NCBI RefSeq assembly: GCF_016920785.2
Contig: NW_024609857.1
Location: 12,500,716 to 12,564,715 of the forward strand
Direction of reading: 5' to 3'
Source of the DNA: Ixodes scapularis
Taxonomy: Eukaryota > Arthropoda > Arachnida > Ixodida > Ixodidae
DNA length: 64,000 nt
Shown here: positions 32,430-44,660 of the stretch, in pieces
Layout of the letters: each line of letters starts with the position of its first letter
How positions within the stretch are numbered: position 1 is the stretch's first letter
Notes under the pieces: generated by a model
What the model saw: only the letters and a program-made list of their open reading frames with translations
The model's database searches: none
Told to the model about the DNA's origin: nothing
Translations under genes and position numbers: made by a program

Positions 32430-35400
32430 ATGCCTAGGTAATCACGATTGCGGTACTCAACTCAGCTCAGCTGATGATCTAGAAGTTAAGAACTCTTTAG
32501 CGCTATAGAAATTCGCTGTACTGATGACTTTCAGCCTAAAAATAAAACAAAGAAAACAACGTTCTTTTCCAAAGGGAAGGCTATTTTTCGGGGTATTCAC
32601 AATAAGAAAACAATTCCTGGCTGCGTCCTTAGTTCATTGAACTATATATAGTACTATTGAAATATTTAAATTTTATTGATACAAAACAAGGTATTTTGTG
32701 GATATTCAGGAGGACGAAAATCCTGAGACCTTTTATGTATATTTCTGTTTCATATTTTGCTATTATAGGATTGAATTTTCTATTTTTATCTTTTATTGGA
32801 ATGCACACAAACTACGATGGAGCTTTGCTGATTGCTTTCGTTCACCCAAATTCACTGTCGGTCGTCGGCCAAGCAGGCCGTTAAAGCACGCCTTGCATGA
32901 CAATAACCCTTTTCTCGCGACGTCGATAACGTTCTGCCGTTGTGATACTCTTTCCGGTTAAAAACGACATCGATGGCTCCACCGACAAGTGATGGGTGTC
33001 GGTCGAAAACATTCTGACATTTTGGATACAAGCCATTCTCCCCAACATTTAACGAACGCGTTCGATACTGTTTCGCCAGATCGCTCGTTCTTTCAGTCCA
33101 GCTCCAACATCGTGTTTCGGGTTATAAATGAAACTGAGATTAAACATAAAGAAAAAGAACGGCACATAAAAATACGTCCGACATAAAACGATGCTTTTCC
33201 CTTCTATTTAAGGAAATGAGTCCCGTCGTCTTTTCACGTGCCATCTCGGGACCTATCAATTCCCTCAACTCCCACCCCTTTCCCTTTTTTTTTCCTCCAG
33301 TCCGACTTCGGCTATTTGTTTTCCCCTTTTTTTGTGTTTCGTAATAAATAATAAAACGACGAGAAGAAAATAGGGGCTTTTTTACGTTGTGTTATTATTC
33401 GTTCCCCACTACTCTCAAATTATTGGTATTTTTTTTTTTTCTGCTGTCATTCTACTTTTTTCCAAATCCGTCGGCCACATCTTCTTTTGTTTTTTTTCTC
33501 TGTTTCTATGTCTCTTTTCGTTTCGTTTTGGTAGGATGCAAGTCGTTTCTCAGAAGGGGTCGCCCGAGAATGAAAGTGTATTTGAAGGCCATGACGTGTA
33601 ATCGAGCTGAAAGCCGGGAGTCTAAGGAATCTTTCGCTATATTCGCTCGGACCCGCACTCGACCACTCTCCGCTATCATTCTCTCCCGCCGTCGTGTTTT
33701 TTGTTGTTGTTTTTTCATTTGTTTTGTTTGTTTCTGTCTTTTTTTTTTCTGCTTGAGTCTGCGTGCTTTACCGCGAGTCTGCTTCATTTGCAGGCGAAGG
33801 ATGATACGTGGTTTTTAAAATCGCCTTTACAACAACACTCTAGATTTACTGAAAATTAAAAAAAAAGAAAATTATGGGTAACATGTTTTGTGGCCCTTTC
33901 TTGTGTATGTGCGCTTCCTCTGCAGTGACGTAGTTTCGGCTGCGAGAACTTCGAGTCTCGCAGCTGTTTAAGGCTCGTTCCTAACAGCTATTTAAAGTGA
34001 GTAGTGTAGCTCGTGATATTTATATGTCTTCTAAATAATTCGAGCGTAATTTTTGTGGAGGGATTGAGTTTGACGGGAGTACATGTATAAATGCATATAA
34101 GAGCCGCGCTACTATGTGCAAAAGAAGTAAAAATAAACCTTATTGTACAAAATTGAGTTGTCAGACCTACCCACGCGGAGGCATCCTTTTCTTTTTCCTT
34201 CATCACCTAACTTTCAGCTTGTGTGTGTATATCTGGTTTCATTTTTGTTCGCCGGATTCAATTTTTTAACACTGCGGCCCACCACTGCTGGACGCAAAAC
34301 GATCTGTTGTTTTTACGTCTTTTTTTGTTTTTTTACAACTGGTAATTTGCAGCTACAATCGAGCCCACGTGCACTTTCGCTAACAAATTGCTCAACATTT
34401 TCTGAACCAGCAGAAAGGACAAATTAAAATTAATGACTTAAAAAAGAAAAAGAATAATAAATTAATAGAACATGGGCGCCCACGATTATTCTCAGAACTG
34501 CATCGCTACATGCAGAAAAAAAAAGAGTGAAAACAAAAGGTTCAATTACTCTTCATTAAGCGAACAAGTTAATCGATACTAACAGGCGAGGGTATCTGTC
34601 TAAGCAATTAAATGCGCCAAGTAGACAGCGAGAGAAATTTAGTAGCGATCTATTAGTGTCGACTCCGATGCTGCCTACACTTGGGGCGTATTCAAGGACG
34701 GGTAATTAAAGTGCTCGTCGAAACGTATAAAGCACCCGCAGGTGCAAAGAACGACACGTCGATGGACCATCAATTAATTACGGTGACAGCAAAAGACAAT
34801 AATCGCTTTTAATCGGCCAAGAAGGAGATCCTGAATCGTTTTTTTATCGGTGTACAAGGACTTTAGTCGGCAAGTAAAGTCGAGTCACAAACGTTGTTTA
34901 AGAGTGCAATCACAAATGATACATGAACTGCGATCCGAGTGTTCTTTGGTCCTTCTCCGAAAGGAATCGACCTTACGAACGCTTCGTTGAAAACGAAGAT
35001 ACTGTAGTCGTTGGCAGCCAAGGCAGCGAGTGGCAGATTATGTTAACGCCTCTTGCTAATGCGATTCGCTCGATCGGCGTTCTTATCAGTTGAAGCTGCA
35101 GCGTGTCTGGATATGGAGTGATAGTTACAGTCCTCACAGCGCCTCGGGTTTCTTATGCTAGCAGTGACTGTAGAATTCATTTTTGACCACCCTGGACCAT
35201 TCACTAACAAGACGCTTTGCCTCGAAGAAATGTAGGAAGTTTGATTCTTTTGGTGCGAGTTACAGGATTATAACGCAAGTGCAAACGGCAGGACTACAAT
35301 TGGCCACGTTGCTCGAGAGAGGCTGCAAACACAACAAGTGAATGACGTACGCACATACAGACAGATACAAAAGAAGATAAAAACAATTGTGTTTCAATAA

Positions 35401-36110
35401 TGTTTAGTTTTCTTTTTTTTTATTTCAGCGGCACTTGCACCTGCGTGCTTTTCTTCGGTACATATTGGATGTTGTGCTCTAAGGAACCTGTGCTGGTAGT
35501 AACCCTGTACTGCAAGGACTTTCTAGTCTACGCTGGTTAAAAATGCGAAAATTACTTCTGGTCGCTCATTATATGAAACAATAGCGAGCATTTTGCTGCC
35601 GAAAAACGTATCTTCTTTACGTATCCACCCGCATTTTAGTGTTTACGATATCCAATTGGAAGAGTACGGATCCTGATGCAGATTTTTTGTTTCTCCTCCT
35701 AAAACGAAACTGATATGCCAATGGGAGCTTTCACTCATTTTAGTGAAAAGAATAATGCCTTCATCCTCTTGAAGATTGAGAAACAAAGTTATAAAATGAT
35801 GCCTGGAGCGTTCGTACAAAGCTTATCAAACTACCGCAAAGCAATGAAATTCAATTATATCCAACCAATCTTTGTTGATTACATCTACACATTCTATGGG
35901 TGTTCGTAAGCGGAAAGCCTCCCCCCCCCCCCTCCCCCTTTCACCTGATAAGGATGCAAAACTCGGTCTGGCCTTTACCCACGCCTGCGCACCGGGTAAG
36001 CTCCATCATCTCTTGTTTTACCAGAGTTCAAGGAATGAGGCATAAGCATCGTCCGGACCCGAACTTTTGTAAAAAGAAAAAAAATTATGGCGTACGCCTA
36101 AGAAGCATGC

Positions 36111-36146
<36 letters not shown>

Positions 36147-38189
36147 TAGCTCATATTTGCGAAAGTATCGTTTGCATTCATTTGCCTTCGTACCTTTCCT
36201 AGTTATTAATTAGCAAGTTCAGGATCAGTTAAATTCCCTTATTTGGGCCACCGAAAGGGAGTAAAACGAATCTTTCGAAAAAATTATTGCGGTTCCTCAG
36301 GTTATTATGAAATTAGCCCGCAAACAAATGCAGCCGTGTGAAGTCAACTTGCGATTACACGCGTACTATGTAAAGTGCAGAAAATTTCGCTTGATTTCTT
36401 TATCGATGCATGGTTCGATCCACACGTTTACCTGATACACACAAAGCAAATACACACCGCTATGTACCGTACTTCATGGCGTGGGTGTCGAACGTTTCAG
36501 TGACGCTGTCATTTTTTATAGGTCAGGTAATGGAAACAAAGTCAATCGTGCTGTCCACGCGTGATCGACAGATGGGCAGTCGATTAACTTCACTGTCAAA
36601 TGAAGTCGTTAGTTTCTCGCTCCCAGAGGAGAGCCACCAGTCTGAAAATAACCTAGGAGATTCAATTAACTGTTCCTTGCAGCGCAGCCTTGGATGGAAT
36701 AAAAAAGATAAAGTGCTCAAGAGACTGTCGAAGGGTGTGATATCTTTGGACGTGAAATAGCCGAGTGCTGTCGGGGCAGATTGGTTCGGGAGACTTACGG
36801 GACAGAATATTTCTTCCCAGTTCACTATCTCGTCGACTTTACGCCTAGTTCTGGAGGAAACTTGGGAATCGAATTTATCAGACTACCTATTATTGGCCCT
36901 CTGGTCGGCTAACTTTCGTTCCATCTTTTGTTTAGATTATCCAATCCCAGAAAGTGGCTCCTAAAGTTTGTACCAGTAAGTATAGATTTCAGCCAACAAA
37001 GAGGAGCTTACAGTTACTTCTGTTGGTATTCGGGTCCTACTTTATGTACATCTGCGATCTAATAAGCGAAAACAGGTCACGGCTAAAACCGTTCCCCCGG
37101 CAGGAAACCCAGCCATGCAAAATACGCAGGCTTACTTACTTGCCGAACCTAACACGATATTTACTAAGCTACACTTCGTACCGTCTGGGCGTGTAGTGTT
37201 CAGCTTGCTTAGGCCAAGTTTCGCTCCGGAGAAATTCCTCGAGATTAGACGGCAAAACTGCGCGCCGGTGTGTTTGTGTGTGTTCGATTCCGTCGATGTG
37301 CGTCTGTTCATGCTTGTACACGGATGCACGTCTTTTATATCGATTTACCGAAATGCGCGGCATCGTATCTAGCCGGTCTAGACCAGCGGTCGAAAAAGGT
37401 TTTCATCTTGGTCACGCGAGTTCTTCGAGTTCCTTAAAAACAAAAACCTGGGATGAGACGGATTCAGATGTATCGATCGAGTTGGGTCGGCCATAGGGCG
37501 AGCATGTTCTGCTCTCTGTCTCTCTCTATATATATTTTTATTTCGTGTTTAGTGCTGCAGCAATAATGAAAACTTTCGGCTCTTGTTTAAGACACCTTCG
37601 AAAAATATTACTTTATTTTAAGGCCTTTAGGCATACGGCGAATATAGTTTAACTGAGTTGACGAACAAGTCAGTCGCGAAAAGACTGCGAAAGTGCTGGC
37701 GAACTAGCGGTAGTTGATAAACTGCGAAACTCTGGGAAGAAAAAACAAAACAAAAGAAACTTTCAAGTCGAGGAAAAAGACGGGAGGGAAACGCCTCCTG
37801 TTGTGTCTTTTTCATGATTCCCCTCCGATGTCTTCTTTTTTTCTTTAATGAAAAGTGCTAGTTTAATGCGTCTTCGATAGGTGTTTCTCGAGTTTGGCGG
37901 ACATAGAATGAGGGAATAATTGTCATGGTAAGTTGGTTCATTAACTAACGTATGTTAATTAACTTTTTTTTTTGGTTTTACGGCTCATGTTGCAATTGTA
38001 GAAATTATGGTAATTAATATTAGAGTTCTGGCCAATTAAAATAACTTCCAAGCTTTCATTCGTATTTAAAAATATCCGTTTAGTTCTATCGTTTTTAGCC
38101 CGATTTAAAAATTGCAAATCGTGCTAGGAAACGTGGAATTTAATTTTTAATATCTTTAAATAAAAAAAACGAAAGACGTTAATAAATAT
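32430..38189. other. Long stretch without a recognised gene
   Basis: AT-rich with poly-T tracts (33300-33800 encodes only Phe/Leu/Cys-rich low-complexity frames). No conserved peptide or repeat with clear ends was seen. Confidence 0.5.
36113..36145 (+). repeat. Poly-T tract, 33 bases
   Basis: Uninterrupted T run; the complement could be a retroposon poly-A tail, but no retroposon body was recognised beside it. Confidence 0.9.
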
Positions 38190-38545
38190 CTGTAATGCGA
38201 AATTGGAGCGCAGCTCTTGAGGTGGAGGAGGGGGAGGGTAAGGAGGGGAGGGTATGCCCCTCCTTCTCCTTCGTACCCTCTCCTCCGATTCAGTTTTCCC
38301 GCCAAAATTAGCGGGGAAAATTACGTCACACGATTTGGTATCACGTCACTTATGAACGAATTCAGTTTCTCCGCTAGATTTAGCGGGAAAACTGACGTCA
38401 CGTGACCTCAACACCGATTGAATTCACCGCTAAATTTAGCGGTAAATCGAATTAGTGTTGAGGTCACGTAATGTCAATTTTCCCGCTAAATTTACCGCGG
38501 TTACCCCGACGCCGAAGCCGCGAAACACGGAAACGGGCGCCTAGG
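38190..38545 (-). repeat. CACGTG/TAGCGG interspersed repeat, copy 3 (inverted)
   Basis: Reverse orientation of the same family: the left end GGAGCGCAGCTCTT is the complement of the usual right end and the right end GGTTACCCCGACGCCG is the complement of the usual start. Only one CACGTG (about 38399) remains. It carries four palindromes of the CCGCTAAATTTAGCGG type at 38298-38315, 38371-38386, 38427-38442 and about 38482. Confidence 0.75.
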
Positions 38546-38818
38546 ACTAATCAAAGTTTGGGAATCTCTTTAACTGATCTGGCCCCTATTAACAGTTGCC
38601 GTCAATTCTGCAATTGCAACATGGCCAGTCAAACCAACAAATAAAAGGTTAATTAACCGATTTTTAGTGAATTATCCAACTGACCATGATGATCATTCCT
38701 TCAGCCAATGTCCGCCGAACTCGAGAGACGGCATTCAGCTAACAATTTGGACTCTTTAAAAAAAAAAAAAAAAAGACTGTTTCTATTAAAAAACCCGTTT
38801 GTCCCACTGACGTCAACC

Positions 38819-38891
38819 TCCTGGTTAGCTCAGTTGGAAGAGCGCTCCGCTGGAAATGGGCAGGTCCCTGGTTCGATACCAGGACCAAACA
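38819..38891 (+). pseudogene. tRNA-like sequence (degenerate tRNA or tRNA-derived SINE head)
   Basis: A 73-nt tRNA-shaped sequence: acceptor TCCTGGT, D arm GCTC...GAGC, anticodon loop CTGGAAA, T arm CCTGG-TTCGATA-CCAGG. Three of the seven acceptor pairs at the outer end fail and the anticodon stem contains a C-C mismatch and two G-T pairs. The anticodon would read GGA (Ser), but there is no long variable arm, so it cannot be a normal Ser tRNA. Best read as a tRNA-derived repeat head with intact A- and B-box-like promoters. Confidence 0.65.
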
Positions 38892-39894
38892 GATATTTTC
38901 GGTCGCGCACCAGTCACCCATCCGTGTTTGCAGATTTGTGTTTGTCCTTCGTTCCCTTGTCTGGAGATTATTATCGTTATGAATCGCATACGCTTATTGT
39001 AAAGGCACTTCTTTGTTGTTTCGTTCTTCTCCCAAAGTTGATATCAAAGTTCTGAAAGGAAGTTGATATTGCGAATAGTTTTTGCTCGTAAACATGAGCG
39101 AGCTGATTAGGGAGTTAGAAAAAGCACGACTGAGATCAAACGGACGCTACCTTTATTTTCGTGGAAGGCTTTCACGCGCTCGACTTCAGCCCGCATGCTG
39201 CGAGGCAGCAACGCTTGTCTGTGAAAGCTGAAAATGTGCGACAAAATAAAGTCAAACGCGCTGTCTGTGTTTGTGCGGCATAAGCCGTTTGCATCCCCAA
39301 GGGTTCTTCCGCTGCAGCTGTTTCGCAACCCTTAAATGGCGAACAACAAGTCGAGCTTTTCCGAGTCACGCGCTCCACGCCGCCGTCTAGCTGTTTTGCG
39401 CACGATGCCAGCTTCCTAATTTCGGGCGCACAGAGTTTATAATGAGAGACTACCAGGAAACTTCAAAGCCCAAATAATTTGTGACGTACTTTTTTTTTAC
39501 CAAGTTGGTATTTAAAGAATAAACCGGTGTAATTATCTGAGGGGAGCAGACAACAACGTAAGAAAATTTGCAGAAACATGTAACTTTTTTTTTTTCGTTT
39601 TTTTTTCAAAAGTATGTTTGGGTTCAAGTTAAGACTGGCGCTTTAAGCGTTCACAGTCATGATCATCTTAAGAAACGAAGGTTGTGGCGCGTATGCAGTA
39701 TCTCATTATCGGTCCCCTGCCAACGAGGGGGCGGCATTAGATGACTAGAACGAAAACGAGCCGATCACGAAGTAAAACGTGTGTACATGACGAGCCACGC
39801 CCGGAGTCCCTTAAACTACTAGTGACTTTATGGTCATATCGTGAACTGAACCTTCCTGCACTATGAGAACTCAGGTGCGTCTGTTGTCCCGCCA

Positions 39895-40130
39895 CCAACT
39901 TGCGAGAACCAATCGCTGCAATGAACGGAGAAGAGTTCGGCCAACGACAAGACTGGAAATGTATATGTTTAGATGGAACCCTGAGCAATGACGTTCCGGC
40001 TGCTTACGTTATGCTCGATGTCACGGTGCAGACTGTTTTTTTTTTTTTCTTTAGGTCTAAACATAATTCAAATTCGTTTAGATTTGCTGCGATTCACTCT
40101 TCCGCCATGTGATTTGGGGGGAAGCAAACG
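39895..40130. mobile_element. Short inverted-repeat element related to the outer 53-kb MITE
   Basis: AACCAATCGCTGCAATGAAC + GGAGAAGAGTTCGG (39907) on the left is mirrored by TTTGCTGCGATTCACTCTTCC (40082) on the right. ATATGTTTAGATGG and GGTCTAAACAT are the inner matching words. Boundaries are approximate. Confidence 0.5.
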
Positions 40131-40214
40131 CGCTAAAGTCAGTTTCACTCGAAGTCCCGACCATAGATGACTCTACGATCAAATGGAGCGGATCAACCCG
40201 CGCTAAAAGTGCAT

Positions 40215-40945
40215 CGTCACACCCCGAGGCCGATGGATGGATGGATTCTAACGGCTCAGAGCCGTATATGTAGAGAGTTTGGTCAATGGGAGGCGCGGGC
40301 AGAGTCAGGGCGTGCGGCAGAGTCGGAAAGAGGGCTTGGCATGCTCTCTTGACCAACCAGAAGCCGAAAAGAATCCCCTAGCGGTGGTAGCGGCAAACAG
40401 TTCTGATCAAAGGTCTATGTTCGTATATGGTTTTAGTAAGCGCGTAAGAGCGAAGTGTAGTAACTCTTCGTGGTTGAAAATAGGGTACACGTGTTGTTTT
40501 GATCACGATCATGCAGAAAGATGTAAGAAACGAATGCGCCGCGCAACTCTGTTTTGCGCGGACCGCGCGGACAGAGTGTGACCGTTCGGACGGCAGATTC
40601 CCGGCCCTGGGCGCTTGGCTTACGGATCATGTCGATCGTTCCGCTAGTCGCACTCTTCCACCATCATTTTGGATTAACGTGATTGAAACATCACGTGTAC
40701 CATATTTTCAGCCATTGAGAGTTACTCCAATGCAGTTATCAGGTTTGTTTCTCGCGACCACCGCCAGGGTATTATTTCCGGCTTCTGGTTGGTCACATTC
40801 AAATTTCTGAAGACGCCCTGGAACACGACCAGCCCGCTTTCGGCCAATGGCGCCTCCTCATTTGTCTCCTATACTTCCTAAAGAATGGCCAAACTCTCTA
40901 CATTTACGGCTCTGTAACGGCTCAGAGTAACGGCTCTACCCTTCA
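40215..40945. repeat. Inverted repeat pair about 0.6 kb apart
   Basis: AACGGCTCAGAGCCGTATATGTAGAGAGTTTGGTC (40249-40283) recurs inverted as GGCCAAACTCTCTAC...ACGGCTCTG near 40888-40930, with GGAGGCGC/GGCGCCTCC inside. Possibly one foldback element. Confidence 0.5.
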
Positions 40946-41759
40946 TAACGGGCGGTAGCTTGCGCCACCTAGAATTGAAACTGAAACTCAAAAGTATGGC
41001 TCCTCCCTTCGCCCTGCAGCATGGAGAATAGAAGGGTAGGAGAGGGCATGACGTCGGCCGCGTAGCCTCCACAAGCCATGCTCCCTTGAAACCTCGCCTC
41101 TTTCTCAATTTCCTCCTTACTCTCCTCACTTACCATGCCAACGTGACCACATCACGTGACCGTAGCTAGACTTCGTCTTGCTGTGGGGTACTAGAATACA
41201 CCACAGTCTAGACTTCGACCTGATAAAACCTACCGGACGGAGCGCGCGCAAGCCTGCAAGGAGTCCTTCTACAATCAACCATCCATCTCACACGTGACAT
41301 GTCACGCGCACCAATCGCCAGAGAGATCTGCGGTCACGCTGGGCACAAAATCGTTTAAACTTTTTATGACTAGGCTTCACCAATATTGCAACGTGCCCCC
41401 TCCTAGTACTTCTAACCTCCTTGCCCTGCAGAGCCGACAAGTTTTCGAGATGTCGATGTCCATCGCACCAACGCCCTTCTCGAGGTGCAAAGACGCCACG
41501 GTTCACCGATGTAGCCTCCGTCCTCTTAAGGTGACCTTTTTATAAGGAAGCCACCTTCTCGTCAAGTGGTTGACACAGCACACTTACGACGAAACGTAGA
41601 CGCCGCTACGAGCCATCGAATCCAACCCAATGCCCCGTGAGTGGGGCGTGACCGTTGGAAGGGGCGCGTCGACGCGCTGGACGCGTAGTCACGTGATGAG
41701 TTTACAGCACCTTATTGGCTGGGTTAGCTCGTAGCCGTCCGCTGCTGTCCGTCCTTATG

Positions 41760-41926
41760 CTCTGTTTCATACTTAGCCTGCAACGTTGTCAAAGTTACTG
41801 GCGCGAGCGCGTGGCTTTCTCTATGGTTTTGTTTGCGCGAGGAGGCGTGCAAATGATCAACGAGATCAAGCCCCACGCTCGTGCCAGTAGCTTTGACAGC
41901 GTTGCACGCTAAGTATGAAACAGAGT
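41760..41926. mobile_element. Foldback MITE, 167 bp
   Basis: Inverted arms 41760-41808 and 41876-41926 share CTCTGTTTCATACTTAGC, GCAACG, GTCAAAG and ACTGGC with few mismatches. No target duplication confirmed. Confidence 0.75.
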
Positions 41927-42188
41927 ATAGGTGAAATGGACTGTACACCCGGTAGGCAAGGTGCCTCGCGACGAAGAGCTCCTCGCTTCCCTCGCGCTGT
42001 CGCCTTCACGAACCCGCGTTCGCAGTTCCGATCGATGAGAACGCCGGGAGCTCGCGAGAACACGCCTTTGGCACGCCCGCCCGCCCGCGCAGCGCTCAGC
42101 GAAAAGGCGCCCTGTGTGCCTAGATGTCGGAGTGCTTCCCCTTACTCGATTGGGGTCACGTGGTTTATGTGCCGCGTTAACTGTGGGC

Positions 42189-42342
42189 GTGTTCCAAAAT
42201 TTACTCGATCCTACTCCAGGGTAAGGTGTTTTTTACCTTGCCATTCTAAAACCTACCCGCGACCAGCGTTTTTCAATCTGTGTTGTCACGTGACACGACC
42301 CGCCGGAGTAACTCGGATTCATTTGGGTAAAATTTGGAACAC
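42189..42342. mobile_element. Short MITE with GTGTTCCAAA ends
   Basis: GTGTTCCAAAATTTAC (42189-42204) is mirrored by GTAAAATTTGGAACAC (42327-42342), 15 of 16 matched. The interior contains GTCACGTGAC and a small hairpin AGGTAAGGTGTTTTTTACCTT-like sequence near 42220. Confidence 0.6.
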
Positions 42343-42559
42343 AGCCTGTGTGAGCTGCAAAGAGGTGACGCGAGCGTTGATCGTCTGTGAGCGTCTCCTC
42401 CTCTTGATAGACAGAGGTTAACGGTTGAACCTTTTTTCTAACTGGTGGTAGGTTGCGCCACCTAGTTTGAAAAAACTAAACTAGAAATATAATTTTTTTT
42501 GTTTGTTTTCAGCTTTTTTTTTTGTATTTTTGTAATTATCACTAGCCAGTGTGTGATAT

Positions 42560-42965
42560 CGCCCCCTTTTGCTCTCGCCACTCGACAACGCAACGCATGC
42601 GCACTTGCGACCGATCGACGCGGGAGGTGTCCGCCATTAAATCGTAAGCAAACCTCCGAAGGCTTGAGTTGCTTCCTCTCTCGTAGCTAGGCTCTCTCGT
42701 TCGTTGCGCCATCGGCGGCAAACAGCGCGTGACCGGGGTGTAGACCGGAGTCGGGGACCAGGGACCCGAAATGCAGCCGGGGCGGCCTCGGGTCGCGCAG
42801 CGTTACGAGGTCGTCGTCGTTGTCGGCGCGTATCGTGGACGCTTTCATTGGCCCGCTGGGCCCCGCGGGGAACTCCGATTGAAAGGCCGAAAGGGTCTGG
42901 ACTATGGGTCCCTCGAGATGGGACCCAGATCTGTGAAGCGCTCGCTTAAAGTCCTCCTTGGGCGC
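42560..42965 (+). other. CpG-rich block, possible promoter or first exon
   Basis: Dense CG dinucleotides. An ATG at 42771 opens a frame beginning MQPGRPRVAQRYEVVVVVGA with mostly G/C third positions, which decays into low-complexity sequence by about 42970. No domain or donor site was found, so coding status is unproven. Confidence 0.25.
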
Positions 42966-43635
42966 TCTCTTGGACTTTTTTGTGTTGTGTGTTTGTGTGT
43001 TTTTGCGGGGTGGGTGTTGTCTCGTCTCGGATGACGGCCATTGGGGAGAAAATAGGCCGTCTCAGAAGTGCCTCGTGTGCTTCTAAAATGCTCCATTTCA
43101 TTCTTGTATTCTTCATTTTCATTTTGTGTGTGTGTGTGTTTGTTTCGACAGTGACCAAGTTCTGCGGCAGGGAGAAAAAAAGTTGGGTTGGGGGGAATGG
43201 AGGGGGGGGGGGGGGGGGGGAAGGGGGGTCGCACTTTGCTAGGAGCGGGAATTGGCACTTCTGGGAGGAAATGCAAGGTGCGCATTTTGCATTCCACGCT
43301 CGGTTTTTGCTCTTCGCGTAAATTTGAGTAATAGGTGGAGAAACGCGAGAATAGAATGTCTAAAAAAAGAAATCGATAAGTCGGATACGAGATTGTTTGC
43401 AATGAGTGTATATTGTGAAAAGTAAATGAAGCACACCTTGACGTAATGGTAATGAGCCAGTAGCTAAAATTGAACTGCGTCATTTTCGTTGTAAAAGCGG
43501 GATCGTACTGAGCGAAACAAGTAACAAACAAAGACAAAGATCACGACAAAATAAAAAGGACAAAAATGGGCAAAACGTTGGGTTCATTTATTTTTCTTAT
43601 TCAGAAACCGTTTTCACGTGACTCAATGGCTATGC

Positions 43636-43904
43636 ACGGAGAAAGGGAGGGAGAGGAGGGGCCGTGAGAACGCCGAACTCTGATTGGAACGATTAGGGGG
43701 TAGGCCTAAAGCCTTTCTCTCCACTGCACTCGTAGAACGCGTTAGAACCCGGATCGCCTGCGTCCGGCGTTTGGCTTTCGAATTCGAACGGGTTGGACGA
43801 CTGCAATGGAGACAAAGGCAGCTGGCTTTAGGCCTACCCCCTAATCGTTCCAATCAGAGCTCAGCGTTCTTACGTCCCCTCCTCTCCCTCGCTTTCTCGG
43901 CGCC
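43636..43904. mobile_element. Foldback MITE
   Basis: The arms 43636-43712 and 43829-43904 are close inverted copies sharing CTCTGATTGGAACGATTAGG, GGGGTAGGCCTAAAGCC and a GGGAGAGGAGGGG end. Diverged relatives are at 838-1010 and 30178-30390. Confidence 0.8.
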
Positions 43905-44504
43905 TCGATTAATTTCTCTTAAGTCTACGCGTTTATCTGACACGTCCAGTCACCCCAGGCGAATGCAACGGGCTGCACAGCGCACTGAATCATCGTTGGG
44001 CTCGCACTTGAGCGCAATTAATGCTTCTCTTTGTGTTGGGCAATCGTTCTCGTAATAGATTAGAACGAAAGTCGCCGACTTCTAACGATTTCCGGGACAA
44101 GCATGTGCTCTCGGGGCGTCTTCGCATCGAACTCGTGTGCGAACCGGAAAACAGAAAGTGCAAGGGCACATTTCTGTTGTTGTTTCATTTGGCGTGGAAA
44201 TGGGACTAATGGGGGCCCTTCGTCCTACCTTTTTTCAACGGAGCTTGGTGTTTATCCGGCACAAGGCCAGCGGGCTGGATTATTTTACGTCATCTATCTC
44301 GATCGAGGGTGGTGCAGAAATCGACTACGAGTTCGGTGTTACTGTTTGGCAGGGACGCTGACGCGACGTTTTGCTAGGTCAAACTAGCGTTGCGTCACGA
44401 TCAAATAATTGTTATTTTGCCCGTGAGTTTAGTTGGAAGAAAGAATAAGTAAACAGATAAAGTAATTTATGTTACATGTTTGAAAAAAAATAAATAGAGC
44501 CCAG

Positions 44505-44660
44505 GGACGACGGAGGGGTCAAACACAGAACGTCTCAAACGCAGCTACTAAACTTAGTTTACAAAAAAAAAAAATATTAATAATGTCATATTAACAGTTG
44601 TGTCAATAAAGTTTAGTAGATGCGTTTGAGACGTTTGGTGCTTGACCCCTTCAACGTCCG
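44505..44660. mobile_element. Foldback MITE, about 156 bp
   Basis: The arms share GGGGTCAA, CGTCTCAAACGC and CTACTAAAC with their complements (44505-44557 against 44606-44660) around an AT-rich centre. Confidence 0.75.

Noticed and set aside
33387..33818. 143-codon hydrophobic frame that looks like a membrane protein
   Set aside because: Hydrophobicity comes from poly-T tracts (Phe/Leu/Cys runs); no conserved motif, and the opposite strand gives a Lys/Arg mirror.
42771..43034. CpG-rich ATG frame as a protein-coding first exon
   Set aside because: No donor site or domain, and it runs into GT-rich low-complexity sequence; kept only as a CpG-rich block.
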